Source of the DNA: Modestobacter lapidis
GTDB taxonomy: Bacteria; Actinomycetota; Actinomycetes; Mycobacteriales; Geodermatophilaceae
Direction: 5' to 3'
Length of the DNA stretch: 64,000 nucleotides
Assembly (NCBI GenBank): GCA_019779905.1
Contig: JABAKE010000001.1
Coordinates: 496,001-560,000 of the forward strand
Shown: positions 25,501 to 34,126 of the stretch, one piece after another
Position numbering within the stretch: the stretch's first letter is position 1
Layout: each line of letters begins with the position of its first letter
Made by a program: the position numbers and the translations under genes
Notes under the pieces: generated by a model
The model's database searches: none
The model's input: only the letters and a program-made list of their open reading frames with translations
What the model was told of the DNA's origin: nothing

Positions 25501-25784
25501 TGCCGATGGCGACGAAGACCTCGGCCGCGTACGCGACAGCCCGGCTCGGCGGCGGCACGGTCGAGCAGGCACTCGAGAGCGCCGGGCGGGAGTGGATCAG
25601 CGCCTTCGGCGGGGAGCGCGAGGACAGGCACGCCCGCTACGTGTGGGGCGGGTCGGCCGCGCTGACCGACCTGCTGGCCGCGCCGCCGGGAGACGGCGAG
25701 CAGTGGCCGGGGGAGGCCACCCGGTTCGGCGCACTCGCCTGCCGGCTGTGGGCCCCGGTCCGGGACGCGGAGCAGCTGGCATGA
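22539..25784 (+). CDS. recC: exodeoxyribonuclease V subunit gamma (RecC)
   Basis: A 1081-residue RecC. The N-terminal helicase-like domain begins LHLHRAERTARLADGLADVL with PAKGVERWLAQRL. VQVHACHGPARQVEVLREVL (about residue 345) is the conserved 1B-to-2A boundary segment. VCTLVPMRSVPHRVVVLLGL and DDGVFPR follow, as in RecC. The C-terminal nuclease-like fold lacks the catalytic DYKT motif, as expected for RecC, which recognises Chi. GTG 22539 is the first plausible start. Its stop overlaps the recB start by four bases (ATGA), so RecC, RecB and RecD are made as one translationally coupled unit for double-strand break repair. Confidence 0.93.
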   Translation: MLHLHRAERTARLADGLADVLRTPLADPFAEEVVAVPAKGVERWLAQRLSTALGAGAAADGICAGVRFPSAGRLVDEALSAARGIDPRDDPWAQPLWPLLEVVDECTAEPWCAVLAQHLGAGTGPDDHRRGRRWASAAHLAGLFGSYGTHRPHMLRDWAAGADTDGDGPLPDDLRWQAELWRRLRGRLGPSPAEHLEPACAALRADPGLSDLPGRLSVFGPTRLSAVSLAVLDTLAEHRDVHVWLPHPSPVLWQELSGRTAVRRRDDPTATLARHPLLRSLGRDVRELQLRIPPHTASHHRDDDRPATLLGRLQADLRDDRVPEAGAAADTVPFDDSVQVHACHGPARQVEVLREVLLRLFQDDPTLEPRDVLVLCPDVETFAPLISASFGLGPGLPHPGNALRVRLADRSLRRTNPLLDTVAALLDLAQSRVTASQVLDLAATPGVRAMFAFTDEELERVRDWVARSGVRWGLDTSTRAAYQLGSVAQNTWRAGLDRILLGVTTSEDQPVWLDLALPLDDVDSSDIELAGRLAELLDRLEDVLTALTGEHPVGHWADTLAAALDTLTSTDPADAWQLAQARRELAEAAEGGTSPVRLADVRAMLAERLRGRPTRANFRTGNLTVCTLVPMRSVPHRVVVLLGLDDGVFPRTSGVDGDDVLARDPRIGERDVRSEDRQLLLDALLSAGERLVVLYTGADPVSGAPRPPAVPVGELLDVLAAMAPGSRADVVRHHPLQPFDARQFRGPAPFSFDPVSLAGAQQAGRPRRPARARTALPPRTGPVALDDLVAFAENPVRAFLRHRLRITLPGEDDEVEDALPAALDALQEWAVGERLLAAGLRGVPAADAERSEWLRGTLPPGALGSAVLTRVGGRVAPLVSVGAALLAPPARSVDVRLDVAGREVSGTVNGVRDDAVVTVTYASLSPRHRARAWVQALALAAAEGGGRAVTVGRFGSRVRTSTIVPPADPTTALSDLLDLYDRGMCEPLPMATKTSAAYATARLGGGTVEQALESAGREWISAFGGEREDRHARYVWGGSAALTDLLAAPPGDGEQWPGEATRFGALACRLWAPVRDAEQLA

Positions 25785-28700
25785 ACGCCTTCGACGTCTG
25801 CGGTCCGCTGCCGGAGGGCACCACCGTGCTGGAGGCGAGCGCCGGCACCGGCAAGACCTTCACCATCGCCGCGCTGACCACCCGGTACGTGGCCGAGGGC
25901 GCCGCCGACCTGTCGGAGGTCATGCTCGTGACCTTCGGCAACGCCGCCTCCCGCGAGCTGCGCGACCGGGTCCGGGAGCGGTTGGTCACCGCGGAGGCGG
26001 GGCTGCGTGACCCGGCCGCCGCCCGCTCCGACGGGCACTCCGACGAGGTGCTCCGGCTGCTGGCCGGTGCCCCCGACGCGGAGGTGGAGGCCCGCCGGCA
26101 GCGGCTCGCCCGGGCGCTGGCCGGATTCGACGCGGCCACCATCGCGACCACCCACTCGTTCTGCTCGCAGATGCTCGCCGGGCTGGGCATGGCCGCCGAC
26201 GCCGACCGGACCGCCACCTTCACCGAGGACGTCGACGACCTGGTCCGCGAGGTCGTCGACGACCTGTACCTGCGCACCTTCACCGCCGGAGCGGGCGGCC
26301 CGCCGTTCCTCACCTCCACCGAGCTGCTGGAGCTGGGCCGCCGGGCCGTCGGCAGCGACCGGCAGGCCGACCTGTGGCCGCTGTCGGACGAGGGCGTGCC
26401 CGGCCGGCGGCGCAAGGCGGCGCAGGCGGTGCGCCGCGAGGTGGAACGGCGCAAGCGGCGGCTCGGCCTGGTCGACTACGACGATTGGCTGTCCCTGCTC
26501 CGCGACGCGCTGGCCGACCCGGCCTCCGGCGCGGTGGCCTGCGACCGGGTCGGCTCCCGCTACCGGGTGGTGCTGGTCGACGAGTTCCAGGACACCGACC
26601 CGGTGCAATGGGAGGTGCTGCGGCGCGCCTTCCACGGCCGCACCACGCTGGTGCTCATCGGCGACCCGAAGCAGGCGATCTACGCCTTCCGGGGTGGCGA
26701 CGTTCCCACCTACCTGGCGGCGGCCGGCGTGGCCGGCGCGCAGGCGACGCTGACCTGCAACTGGCGCAGCGACGAGCCGTTGCTCGGCGCCCTCGACCAG
26801 GTGTTCGGCGGCGCCGCGCTCGGCGACCCCCGGATCGTCGTCCGGCCGGTGGGTGCCGCCCATCCCGAGCCGCGGCTGGCCGGCGCCGGCGCCCCGCTGC
26901 GCCTGCGGCGGCTGGCGCGCACCGGCCACGGGCCGCTGTTCCGGGGCCTGCCCAAGGTCGACCGGCTGCGCGACGCCGTCGCCGCCGACGTGGCCGCCGA
27001 CGTGGTCGCGTTGCTGTCCGGTCCGGCGCAGCTCACCGGTCGGCCGGTGCAGCCGGGGGACGTCGCCGTCCTGGTGCGTACCAACAAGCAGGGGCAGCTC
27101 GTCCGTGCCGCCCTCGGCCGCGCCGGCGTGCCGGCCGTGCTCGCCGGCGGCGGCAGCGTCTTCACCACCGCCGGCGCCGAGTCCTGGCTGGTGCTGCTCG
27201 AGGCGCTGGAGCAGCCGCACCGCGCCGGCCGGGTGCGCGCGGCGGCGCTGTCGGTCTTCCTGCCCGACGACGAGGCGTCTCTCGACTCCGGCGGCGACGA
27301 CCTGGCGGACCGGCTCGGCCCGCGGCTGCGCCGGTGGGCCGACCTGCTCGCCGAGCGGGGTGTGGCCGCGTTCCTCGAGGTGCTCACCGCCGAGGAGCAG
27401 TTGCCCCGCCGGGTGCTCGCCCGCCCCGACGGCGAGCGCGTGCTCACCGATCTGCGGCACATCGGCCAGGTGCTGCACGCCGCCGCGATGCGGGAGTCGC
27501 TGGGCCTGACCGCGCTGGTGGAGTGGCTGCGCCGGCGGATCGCCCAGGCGGCCGTCGAGGGCAGCGACGAGCGGAGCCGGCGGCTGGAGTCCGACGCCGC
27601 CGCCGTGCAGGTGATGACCGTGCACGTCAGCAAGGGCCTGGAGTTCCCGGTCGTGTACGTCCCCTTCGGCTGGGACCGGTGGGTGCCCGACAAGCCCGAG
27701 GTGCTCCGGCTGCACGACGACGCCGGCCGCCGGGTGCTCGACGTCGGCGGCCAGGCCGCACCCGGCTACGCCGCGGCGCGCGCCCGGCACGAGGCCGAGG
27801 AGTCCGGCGAGGACCTGCGGTTGCTCTACGTCGCGCTCACCCGGGCCCAGTGCCAGGTGGTCGCGCACTGGGCGCCCAGCAACAACACCGTGGCCGCGCC
27901 GCTGCACCGGTTGCTCCTCGGCGCCGCCGGCCCCGGCGCGCAGCCGGCCGACCGCGTTCCGCTGCCCCCGGACGACGACGTGGCCGTCCGGCTGGCCGCG
28001 GTCGCCGCGGGCTCCGGCGGTCGGATCGCCGCCGAGGAGGTCATTACCGCGGCACCGGACCGGTGGGAGCCACCCGCCGGCGCCCGCACCGAGCTGTCGG
28101 TGAGCACGTTCACCCGCACGCTGGACGACGACTGGCGGCGCACCTCCTACAGCGCGCTGACCCGCTCGGCCCATGACCAGCCGCTGGCCAGCGAGCCCGA
28201 CACGACGGTCAAGGACGACGAACGGGACGCCGAGCCGGTCCTGCCCGAGCCCGCGCCCGAGGGGCGGCCGTCACCGCTGTCCGACCTGCCCGGCGGCGCC
28301 GCGTTCGGCACGCTGGTGCACGCAGTGCTGGAGGACCCCGACCCGGCGGTCCTCGACGAGCGGTGTGCCGACGCCGTCGCGCGGGGGCTGGTGCCCGACG
28401 TCCCGGCCGAGGCGCTGGCCGACGGCCTGCGCCCGGTGCTGCACACCCCGCTGGACGACCGGGGCACCACCCTGGCCCGGATCCCGGCGGCCGACCGGCT
28501 GGCCGAGCTGGACTTCGAGCTGCCGCTGGCCGGCGGTGACCGGGCCGTTCCGCACGCCACCCTGGCCGACGTCGCCGCGGTGCTGCGCCGGCACGACCTG
28601 GGGCCGGTGGCCGGCTATCCGGATCTGCTCGCCGGGCTGGAGCCGCAGGCGTTGCGCGGATTCCTGACCGGCAGCATCGACGCCGTCCTCCGGCTGCCGG

Positions 28701-29029
28701 GCCCGACGTACGCCGTCGTGGACTACAAGACCAACCGGCTGGGGGCCGAGCCGTTGACCACCTGGCACTACCGGGCCGAGGCGATGGCCGAGGAGATGCA
28801 GCGCACCCACTACGTGCTGCAGGCGCTGCTCTACTCGGTGGCGTTGCACCGGTACCTGCGCTGGCGCCAGCCCGGCTACGACCCGGCCCACCACCTCGGC
28901 CCGGTGCTGTACCTGTTCGTCCGCGGCATGACCGGCCCCGACGGCCCGCCGGGCGCCGGCGTGTTCACCTGGACCCCGCCCCCCGCGCTGGTCACCGAGC
29001 TGTCCGACCTGCTGGCGGGGCGAGCGTGA
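25781..29029 (+). CDS. recB: exodeoxyribonuclease V subunit beta (RecB helicase-nuclease)
   Basis: A 1082-residue UvrD-type helicase with C-terminal nuclease. Walker A is LEASAGTGKTFTIAAL (about residues 17-32). The Walker B region is VVLVDEFQDTDPVQWEVLRR, followed by LIGDPKQAIYAFRGGD (motif III) and MTVHVSKGLEFPVVYVP (motif V), with LLYVALTRAQ as motif VI. The nuclease domain carries GSIDAVLRL and YAVVDYKTNRLG, the Asp and Asp-Tyr-Lys catalytic signature. The ATG overlaps recC by four bases, and the stop overlaps the GTG of recD by four. RecB moves 3'-5' and cuts DNA in the RecBCD complex. Confidence 0.95.
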   Translation: MNAFDVCGPLPEGTTVLEASAGTGKTFTIAALTTRYVAEGAADLSEVMLVTFGNAASRELRDRVRERLVTAEAGLRDPAAARSDGHSDEVLRLLAGAPDAEVEARRQRLARALAGFDAATIATTHSFCSQMLAGLGMAADADRTATFTEDVDDLVREVVDDLYLRTFTAGAGGPPFLTSTELLELGRRAVGSDRQADLWPLSDEGVPGRRRKAAQAVRREVERRKRRLGLVDYDDWLSLLRDALADPASGAVACDRVGSRYRVVLVDEFQDTDPVQWEVLRRAFHGRTTLVLIGDPKQAIYAFRGGDVPTYLAAAGVAGAQATLTCNWRSDEPLLGALDQVFGGAALGDPRIVVRPVGAAHPEPRLAGAGAPLRLRRLARTGHGPLFRGLPKVDRLRDAVAADVAADVVALLSGPAQLTGRPVQPGDVAVLVRTNKQGQLVRAALGRAGVPAVLAGGGSVFTTAGAESWLVLLEALEQPHRAGRVRAAALSVFLPDDEASLDSGGDDLADRLGPRLRRWADLLAERGVAAFLEVLTAEEQLPRRVLARPDGERVLTDLRHIGQVLHAAAMRESLGLTALVEWLRRRIAQAAVEGSDERSRRLESDAAAVQVMTVHVSKGLEFPVVYVPFGWDRWVPDKPEVLRLHDDAGRRVLDVGGQAAPGYAAARARHEAEESGEDLRLLYVALTRAQCQVVAHWAPSNNTVAAPLHRLLLGAAGPGAQPADRVPLPPDDDVAVRLAAVAAGSGGRIAAEEVITAAPDRWEPPAGARTELSVSTFTRTLDDDWRRTSYSALTRSAHDQPLASEPDTTVKDDERDAEPVLPEPAPEGRPSPLSDLPGGAAFGTLVHAVLEDPDPAVLDERCADAVARGLVPDVPAEALADGLRPVLHTPLDDRGTTLARIPAADRLAELDFELPLAGGDRAVPHATLADVAAVLRRHDLGPVAGYPDLLAGLEPQALRGFLTGSIDAVLRLPGPTYAVVDYKTNRLGAEPLTTWHYRAEAMAEEMQRTHYVLQALLYSVALHRYLRWRQPGYDPAHHLGPVLYLFVRGMTGPDGPPGAGVFTWTPPPALVTELSDLLAGRA

Positions 29030-30780
29030 TCCCGGTCCGGGCCGCCGGCCTGCTCGCCGATTTCGCCGTCGCCGGGGTGCTGTCGGCCGCCGACGTGCAC
29101 GTCGCGCTGCGGCTCGCCCGGCTGGGCGACGAGCGCGACGAGACGGTGCTGCTCGCCGCGGCGCTCGCCGTCCGCGGGGTGCGCACGGGGTCGGTCTGCG
29201 TCGAGCTGGCCACCGTGGCCGGCTCCGTGGTGCCCGAGGAGGACGCCTCCCCGGTCGACCTCGCCTGGCCCCGCGACTGGTCGGCGCTGGACGCCAGTGC
29301 GCTGGTCGCTGTCGGGCCGGCCGCGCCGTGGCGCCCGCTGCGGCTGGTCGACGGGCTGCTCTACCTCGACCGGTACTGGCAGCAGGAGCAACTGGTCCGC
29401 CGCGAGCTCGACGAGCGCGCCGCCCGGCCGGCACCCGAGGTCGACCTGTCCTCGCTGGCCTCGCTCTTCCCCGGCCCGGCACCCGACCGGCAGCGGCTCG
29501 CGGCCGCCGTCGCCGCCGGGCGCTGGGTGAGCGTGCTGACCGGCGGCCCGGGCACCGGTAAGACGCACACCGTGGCGCGCCTGCTCCGGCTGCTGCTCGA
29601 CCAGCCGGGGCCGGTGCCGCGGATCGCGCTGGCCGCACCCACCGGCAAGGCCGCTGCCCGGCTGCAGGAGGCGGTCCAGGAGCAGGCGGCCGCGATCGGT
29701 CTCCCCGTCGACCTCGCCGCGTCGACGCTGCACCGGCTGCTCGGCTGGCGGCCCGACAGCCGCAGCAGGTTCCGGCACGACGCGGGCAACCACCTGCCCT
29801 ACGACGTGATCGTGGTCGACGAGTCGTCGATGGTGCCGCTGACGATGATGGCCCGGTTGCTGGAGGCGGTGCGCCCCACCGCCCGGCTGGTGCTGGTCGG
29901 CGACCCCGACCAGCTGACCCCGGTGGAGGCGGGCGCGGTACTCAGCGACCTGGTGCACCGCCCGGCCGCGGCCGGGGCCGTCAGCGGCGTCCCGGCCGGG
30001 GTGGCGGCGGCCGACCTGGACCTGAGTCCCGTCGAGCAGGCCCAGCTGCGCAACGGGGTCGTGCGGCTGCGGGTGCCCCACCGGTTCGGCGCGGCCATCG
30101 GCGGGCTGGCCGAGGCGGTCCGCGCCGGGGACGCCGACCGGGTGCTGGAGCTGCTCGCCGGCGAGGACGCGCTGTCCCTGGAGCCGGGCACCGACCAGCT
30201 CGAGGCCGAGGTGCGCGCGGTGGCCGACGAGCTGCGGGTGGCCGCCGAGTCCGGTTCCGCCGGGGCGGCCCTGCTGCTGCTCGGCCGCCACCGGCTGCTG
30301 TGCGCCCACCGGCACGGGCCGGCCGGTGTCTCGCACTGGAACGACCGGGTCACCCGCTGGACCGGCGCCGCGCCGGGGGAGTGGCGCCCCGGGCAGCCGC
30401 TGCTGGTCACCGCCAACGACTACGAGAACGCCCTCTACAACGGTGACACCGGCGTGGTGGTCGCCGACGGCGACGGGCTGCGCGCAGCGTTCCCGCGGAG
30501 CGGTGGAGTCGAGCTGGTGCCGCTGTCGCGGCTGTCGTCGGTCACCACCGCGCACGCGCTCACCGTGCACCGCAGCCAGGGAAGCCAGTACGAGGCGGTC
30601 ACCATCGTCCTGCCGCCGGAGACGTCGGCGATCCTGACCCGCGAGCTGCTCTACACCGCCGTCACCCGGGCCGGCCGGCGGGTGCGCGTCGTTGGTTCGG
30701 TGGCGGCGGTGCGGGCCGCCGTCGGCCGCCAGGTGGTCCGGGCCAGCGGCCTGCGCCGGCTACCCTCCGGGGCGCGGTGA
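29026..30780 (+). CDS. recD: exodeoxyribonuclease V subunit alpha (RecD helicase)
   Basis: A 584-residue superfamily 1 helicase. Walker A is LTGGPGTGKTHTVARLL (about residues 172-188). Then come ALAAPTGKAAARLQEAV (motif Ia), VIVVDESSMVPLTMMARLL (Walker B), LVLVGDPDQLTPVEAGAVL (motif III) and ALTVHRSQGSQYEAVTIVL (motif V), with YTAVTRAGRRVRVVG near the C-terminus. RecD is the 5'-3' motor of RecBCD. The N-terminal 150 residues are the RecB-interacting domain. The start is GTG 29026 inside the recB stop (GTGA). It is the last gene of the recCBD unit. Confidence 0.94.
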   Translation: MIPVRAAGLLADFAVAGVLSAADVHVALRLARLGDERDETVLLAAALAVRGVRTGSVCVELATVAGSVVPEEDASPVDLAWPRDWSALDASALVAVGPAAPWRPLRLVDGLLYLDRYWQQEQLVRRELDERAARPAPEVDLSSLASLFPGPAPDRQRLAAAVAAGRWVSVLTGGPGTGKTHTVARLLRLLLDQPGPVPRIALAAPTGKAAARLQEAVQEQAAAIGLPVDLAASTLHRLLGWRPDSRSRFRHDAGNHLPYDVIVVDESSMVPLTMMARLLEAVRPTARLVLVGDPDQLTPVEAGAVLSDLVHRPAAAGAVSGVPAGVAAADLDLSPVEQAQLRNGVVRLRVPHRFGAAIGGLAEAVRAGDADRVLELLAGEDALSLEPGTDQLEAEVRAVADELRVAAESGSAGAALLLLGRHRLLCAHRHGPAGVSHWNDRVTRWTGAAPGEWRPGQPLLVTANDYENALYNGDTGVVVADGDGLRAAFPRSGGVELVPLSRLSSVTTAHALTVHRSQGSQYEAVTIVLPPETSAILTRELLYTAVTRAGRRVRVVGSVAAVRAAVGRQVVRASGLRRLPSGAR

Positions 30781-30897
30781 CCAGGACGCCGTGCGTCGGA
30801 TCGGCCGCACCGCGCCGACCTTTGCGATCCTGTGAAGGTCCCCGGACACGGCCGTGACGCGCTTGGCCAGCCCGCGCCCTACCTCGAGGCTGAACGC

Positions 30898-31203
30898 ATG
30901 GTCTCCGTCTGGATACTCTCCGTACACAACTTGCACTGCCCGTCGTGCGACACCCGGTTGATCGAGCGGGCCGGCCGGTTCGCCGTGCCGGGCCGTCCGG
31001 GCCCGGTGCACGTCGGCGAGGTGGGCACCTTGTGCTGCCGTGCCGGCCACCCGCTGCCGAGCCGCGAGGACCTCTACGCGCACCGCGACGCGCAGGGGCA
31101 TCCGTGGACGGCACCGGTGCTGGAAGTGGCGCCGCCGTCCGGCGTCCGGTCCGAGGCCGGGCCCAGCAGCGCGTCGCTCGTCCCGGCCGGATCCGGCCGC
31201 TGA
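30898..31203 (+). CDS. small protein with two cysteine pairs, possible zinc ribbon
   Basis: A 101-residue protein from ATG 30898, with GAGG eight bases upstream. Near the N-terminus HNLHCPSCDTRLIERAG supplies C-x2-C, and VGEVGTLCCRAGHPLPSRED supplies a second Cys pair and a His, a zinc-ribbon-like arrangement. The last 30 residues look disordered. It follows recD by 117 bp and ends just before a strong hairpin. I do not recognise the function. Confidence 0.6.
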   Translation: MVSVWILSVHNLHCPSCDTRLIERAGRFAVPGRPGPVHVGEVGTLCCRAGHPLPSREDLYAHRDAQGHPWTAPVLEVAPPSGVRSEAGPSSASLVPAGSGR

Positions 31204-31227
31204 CCAGGCCGGTCGCCCCCGGAACAC

Positions 31228-31263
31228 CGCGGGCGGGCCGGCGACGACGCCGACCCGCCCGCG
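31228..31263. terminator. bidirectional hairpin terminator
   Basis: A 16-bp stem with one mismatch (arms 31228-31243 and 31248-31263) around the loop ACGA. It is placed between the zinc-ribbon gene (ends 31203, plus strand) and pckG (ends 31291, minus strand), so it can stop both transcripts. Confidence 0.7.
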
Positions 31264-31290
31264 AGGCGCCGGGCTACTGCCCGTAGGCGC

Positions 31291-33150
31291 TCACGACTCC
31301 TGGGCGTCCAGGGCGGCCGCCACCCGGCGGTGCGCCTCCCAGATCGCCTCCGGCAGCCCCTCGAACTTCGACAGGTGCTCCTCGCGGTGCGCCATCTCCT
31401 GCTGCCAGCGCGCGGTGTCGATGGTGAGGATCTTCGCCAGGTCCTCCGGCCGCACGTCCACGCCGACGAGTTCGAGCTCCTCCTCGGTGGGGATGATCCC
31501 TACCGGGGTCTGCGTACCGGTGACCTCGCCGTTGCGCAGCTGCATCAGCCACAGCAGCGGGCGCAGGTTGTCGCGGTACCCGGGCCACAGGAAGTGGCCG
31601 TCCTCCGGATCCCGCTGGAACCAGTTGACGTGGGCGAACAGCGGCTGGTCGGTCGCGGCGCCGATGATCTTCAGCCAGTGGGCGGCGTAGGCGCCCTCGG
31701 GGTAGGCCATGAACGGCCGCATCGACATCGGGTCGTAGCGCAGGACGCCCTCGGTGCCCTCCGCCGCGAACGTCGCCTCCGCACCGAGGGTGAGCCCGTC
31801 GTAGACGCCCTCGGCCAGGTCGGTGATGGCGCGGATCAGCGGCTCGCGGTCGCGGGTGCGGCCGCCGAAGATGATCCCGTCGATCGGCACGCCCTTGGCG
31901 TTCTCGTAGTCCGGCGCGATGTTGGGCACGTTGGCCAGCGTGGTGGTGAAGCGGCTGTTCGGGTGCGCCCAGGGGGCGTCCTTGGCGTCCGCGGGCCGCT
32001 CGGAGATCAGCTGGCCGGTCCAGTCACGCCAGCCCGTGACGTCCGCCGGCGGCTGGGGTGTCTTGCCCTCCCACCAGACGTCCTGGGCGTCGGCGTTGTA
32101 CGCGACGTTGGTGAAGATCGTGCCGGTGCCCTCGCCGATGGCGTCGACGGCAGTCGGGTTGGTGACCTCGTTGGTGTCCTTCGCGACGCCGAAGGCGCCG
32201 AACTCGGGGTTGATGCCGTAGACCCGGCCATCCTCGGGGTCGACGCGCAGCCAGGCGATGTCGTCGCCGTAGAAGTGGACCGTGTAGCGGTCCCCGAGCG
32301 CGTCGGGGGCCAGCATCATCGCCAGGTTGGTCTTGCCCGAGGCGCTGGGGAACCCGCCGCAGATGTGGTACGCGCGGCCGGTCTCCTTGTCGGTGATCCC
32401 CAGCAGCATGAACTGCTCGGCCAGGAACTCACCGGACACCCAGCCGTCGTAGGTGGCCTGGCGCAGGCCGTGCGCGATCTTGCCGAGCAGCGCGTTGCCC
32501 CCGTAGGAGGACCCGTAGTGCAGGATGGTCCGCTCGTCGGCGACCGTGACGAACCAGCGCTGATCGTCCGGGGTGCCCTGGCCGAGGTTCTCCAGGTCGC
32601 CGGTGACGTGCACCGCACGGACGAAGCTGTCCTGGTCGGCCAGGTTGTTGACGTGGGCCACGCCGACCCGGGCCATCCGGATCATGTGCAGGACGACGGT
32701 GCGGGAGTCGGTGACCTCGACGCCGGCCGCGTAGGCCTCGAGCGGGGACCCGGGCGGCGCCATCAGGTACGGGACGACGTACATCGTCTTGCCGGCCGAC
32801 GCGTCCTTCATCCGCCCCTCGAGCAGGGGGCGCATCTCCGACGCCGGGCGCCAGTTGTTGTAGACCCCCTTGTCGGCGGGGTTGTTCGTGGCGACGACGG
32901 TGCGCTCCTCGGAGCGAGCGGTGTCCTTGACGTAGCTCCGGGAGTAGTAGCGACCCTCACCTGCGGGAAAGATCTCGCCGGCCTCGAGCGACTCGCGCAG
33001 CAGCCGGGCGTCGTCGGAGGCATTGATCACCTCGACCCGCTCGACACCGGTGTGTCGGGCCCAGTGCTGGACGTAGGACCGGACGGGTTCGTTCGTCAGT
33101 CCCGCTTCGTCGAGTACGGCATCAATGGCGTCCACGAGCATCCTCTCCAT
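31291..33150 (-). CDS. pckG: phosphoenolpyruvate carboxykinase (GTP)
   Basis: A 619-residue GTP-dependent PEPCK, which converts oxaloacetate and GTP to PEP, GDP and CO2 at the gluconeogenic entry point. The P-loop is GGFPSASGKTNLAMMLAP (family consensus GxFPSACGKTN, here with Ser in place of the reactive Cys). ILHYGSSYGGNALLGKIAHG, FYGDDIAWLRVD (metal and oxaloacetate) and INPEFGAFGVAKDTNEVTNP are diagnostic. ATG 33150 is chosen because GGCGGG lies nine bases upstream; ATG 33141 would have the purine run too close. It is a single gene, ending at a shared terminator. Confidence 0.96.
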   Translation of the reverse strand: MERMLVDAIDAVLDEAGLTNEPVRSYVQHWARHTGVERVEVINASDDARLLRESLEAGEIFPAGEGRYYSRSYVKDTARSEERTVVATNNPADKGVYNNWRPASEMRPLLEGRMKDASAGKTMYVVPYLMAPPGSPLEAYAAGVEVTDSRTVVLHMIRMARVGVAHVNNLADQDSFVRAVHVTGDLENLGQGTPDDQRWFVTVADERTILHYGSSYGGNALLGKIAHGLRQATYDGWVSGEFLAEQFMLLGITDKETGRAYHICGGFPSASGKTNLAMMLAPDALGDRYTVHFYGDDIAWLRVDPEDGRVYGINPEFGAFGVAKDTNEVTNPTAVDAIGEGTGTIFTNVAYNADAQDVWWEGKTPQPPADVTGWRDWTGQLISERPADAKDAPWAHPNSRFTTTLANVPNIAPDYENAKGVPIDGIIFGGRTRDREPLIRAITDLAEGVYDGLTLGAEATFAAEGTEGVLRYDPMSMRPFMAYPEGAYAAHWLKIIGAATDQPLFAHVNWFQRDPEDGHFLWPGYRDNLRPLLWLMQLRNGEVTGTQTPVGIIPTEEELELVGVDVRPEDLAKILTIDTARWQQEMAHREEHLSKFEGLPEAIWEAHRRVAAALDAQES

Positions 33151-33331
33151 CCGGCACGTCCCGCCTTCTCTGGCAGGACGCGGTACAGCCACCGCGCCAC
33201 TCGTTCGGGGCCGAGCACGGCGCTTGTGCGGGAAGACTGCCTGATGACGCCGTCGGCCGACCAGCGGGGTCCGGTGGCCGCACCCGACAGGAGGAGGATC
33301 CGGCCCCCGAACGGCTGGTCAGCGGTGCAGG

Positions 33332-34039
33332 TCATGCCGCGACGGCGGACACGAACACGCAGACGCCGTCCCGGTCATCGGCTCGTTTCCGCAGGCCGAC
33401 GACCCGCAGCAGCGCGAGCTCGACCCGGTGCGCCAGCCGGCGGACGCCGGAGTACTCCATCTCGCCGCCCCGCCGGACCTCGATGCGGTCGAACCCCGCC
33501 TGACGGACGTGCTCGGTCAGCATCCAGTCGGGCAGGATCGTGATGTGCCCCGGCTGGTAGTAGTGCCTGGGGCCGAAGAAGACCGGAGCGCCCCTCAGCA
33601 CCATCTTCAGCAGTGAGTGCGGGTGGGTGACGTTCGGGGTGCTGACCAGGAGGCGGTCGCCGGTGCGGAGCAGCGCCCGGATCGACCGCAGGACCTGCCG
33701 GGGGTTCTCCACGTGCTCCAGCGTCTCGACGCAGACGACCAGGTCGAACGGGCCGCGGGTCTCGTCGCTCCACTCGGGATGGTCCAGGTCGAGGCGGTGG
33801 ATCCACTCGTGCGGCGGGAACAGGTCGGTCGGCACCACGTCGAAGCCGGCGTCCCGGAGCCGGAGCGCCAGCGCACCGCAACCGGCGCCGACCTCCAGGA
33901 TCCGGCCGCCGTCGGGGAGCGCCGCTCGCACCAGGTCGACCGCGTACTCGTGCACGCCCGGAGCGGCGTGCACGGAGTGGCCCTGGTAGGACCGGACGCT
34001 CGCCGTCCGCTGGATGGTCTCGGGCTGTGGCCGCGTCAC
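33332..34039 (-). CDS. class I SAM-dependent methyltransferase
   Basis: A 235-residue methyltransferase. Motif I is GRILEVGAGCGALALRLRDA (about residue 46) and motif II is VVCVETLEHVENPRQ. DRLLVSTPNVTHPHS is the motif III strand. This is the UbiG-like/methyltransferase-11 pattern, often found near glycan or lipid genes. A basic C-terminal tail (VGLRKRADDRDGV) follows. The start is GTG 34039, 87 bp from and divergent to the polymerase gene start. No substrate can be assigned. Confidence 0.85.
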   Translation of the reverse strand: MTRPQPETIQRTASVRSYQGHSVHAAPGVHEYAVDLVRAALPDGGRILEVGAGCGALALRLRDAGFDVVPTDLFPPHEWIHRLDLDHPEWSDETRGPFDLVVCVETLEHVENPRQVLRSIRALLRTGDRLLVSTPNVTHPHSLLKMVLRGAPVFFGPRHYYQPGHITILPDWMLTEHVRQAGFDRIEVRRGGEMEYSGVRRLAHRVELALLRVVGLRKRADDRDGVCVFVSAVAA

Positions 34040-34126
34040 CCGTCCAGGCTCTCATCCCTGGCCCGCGTCCGCGTGGGCTGCGCGCGTGGCGGCATCGAGG
34101 TGCCGGCCATCGGCGAGACTGCACCG

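Noticed and set aside
22404-25631. A 1075-codon minus-strand open frame opposite recC
   Set aside because: Shadow of the recC codon pattern (Val/Gly/Ala/Arg/Gln-rich, no domain, no ribosome site).
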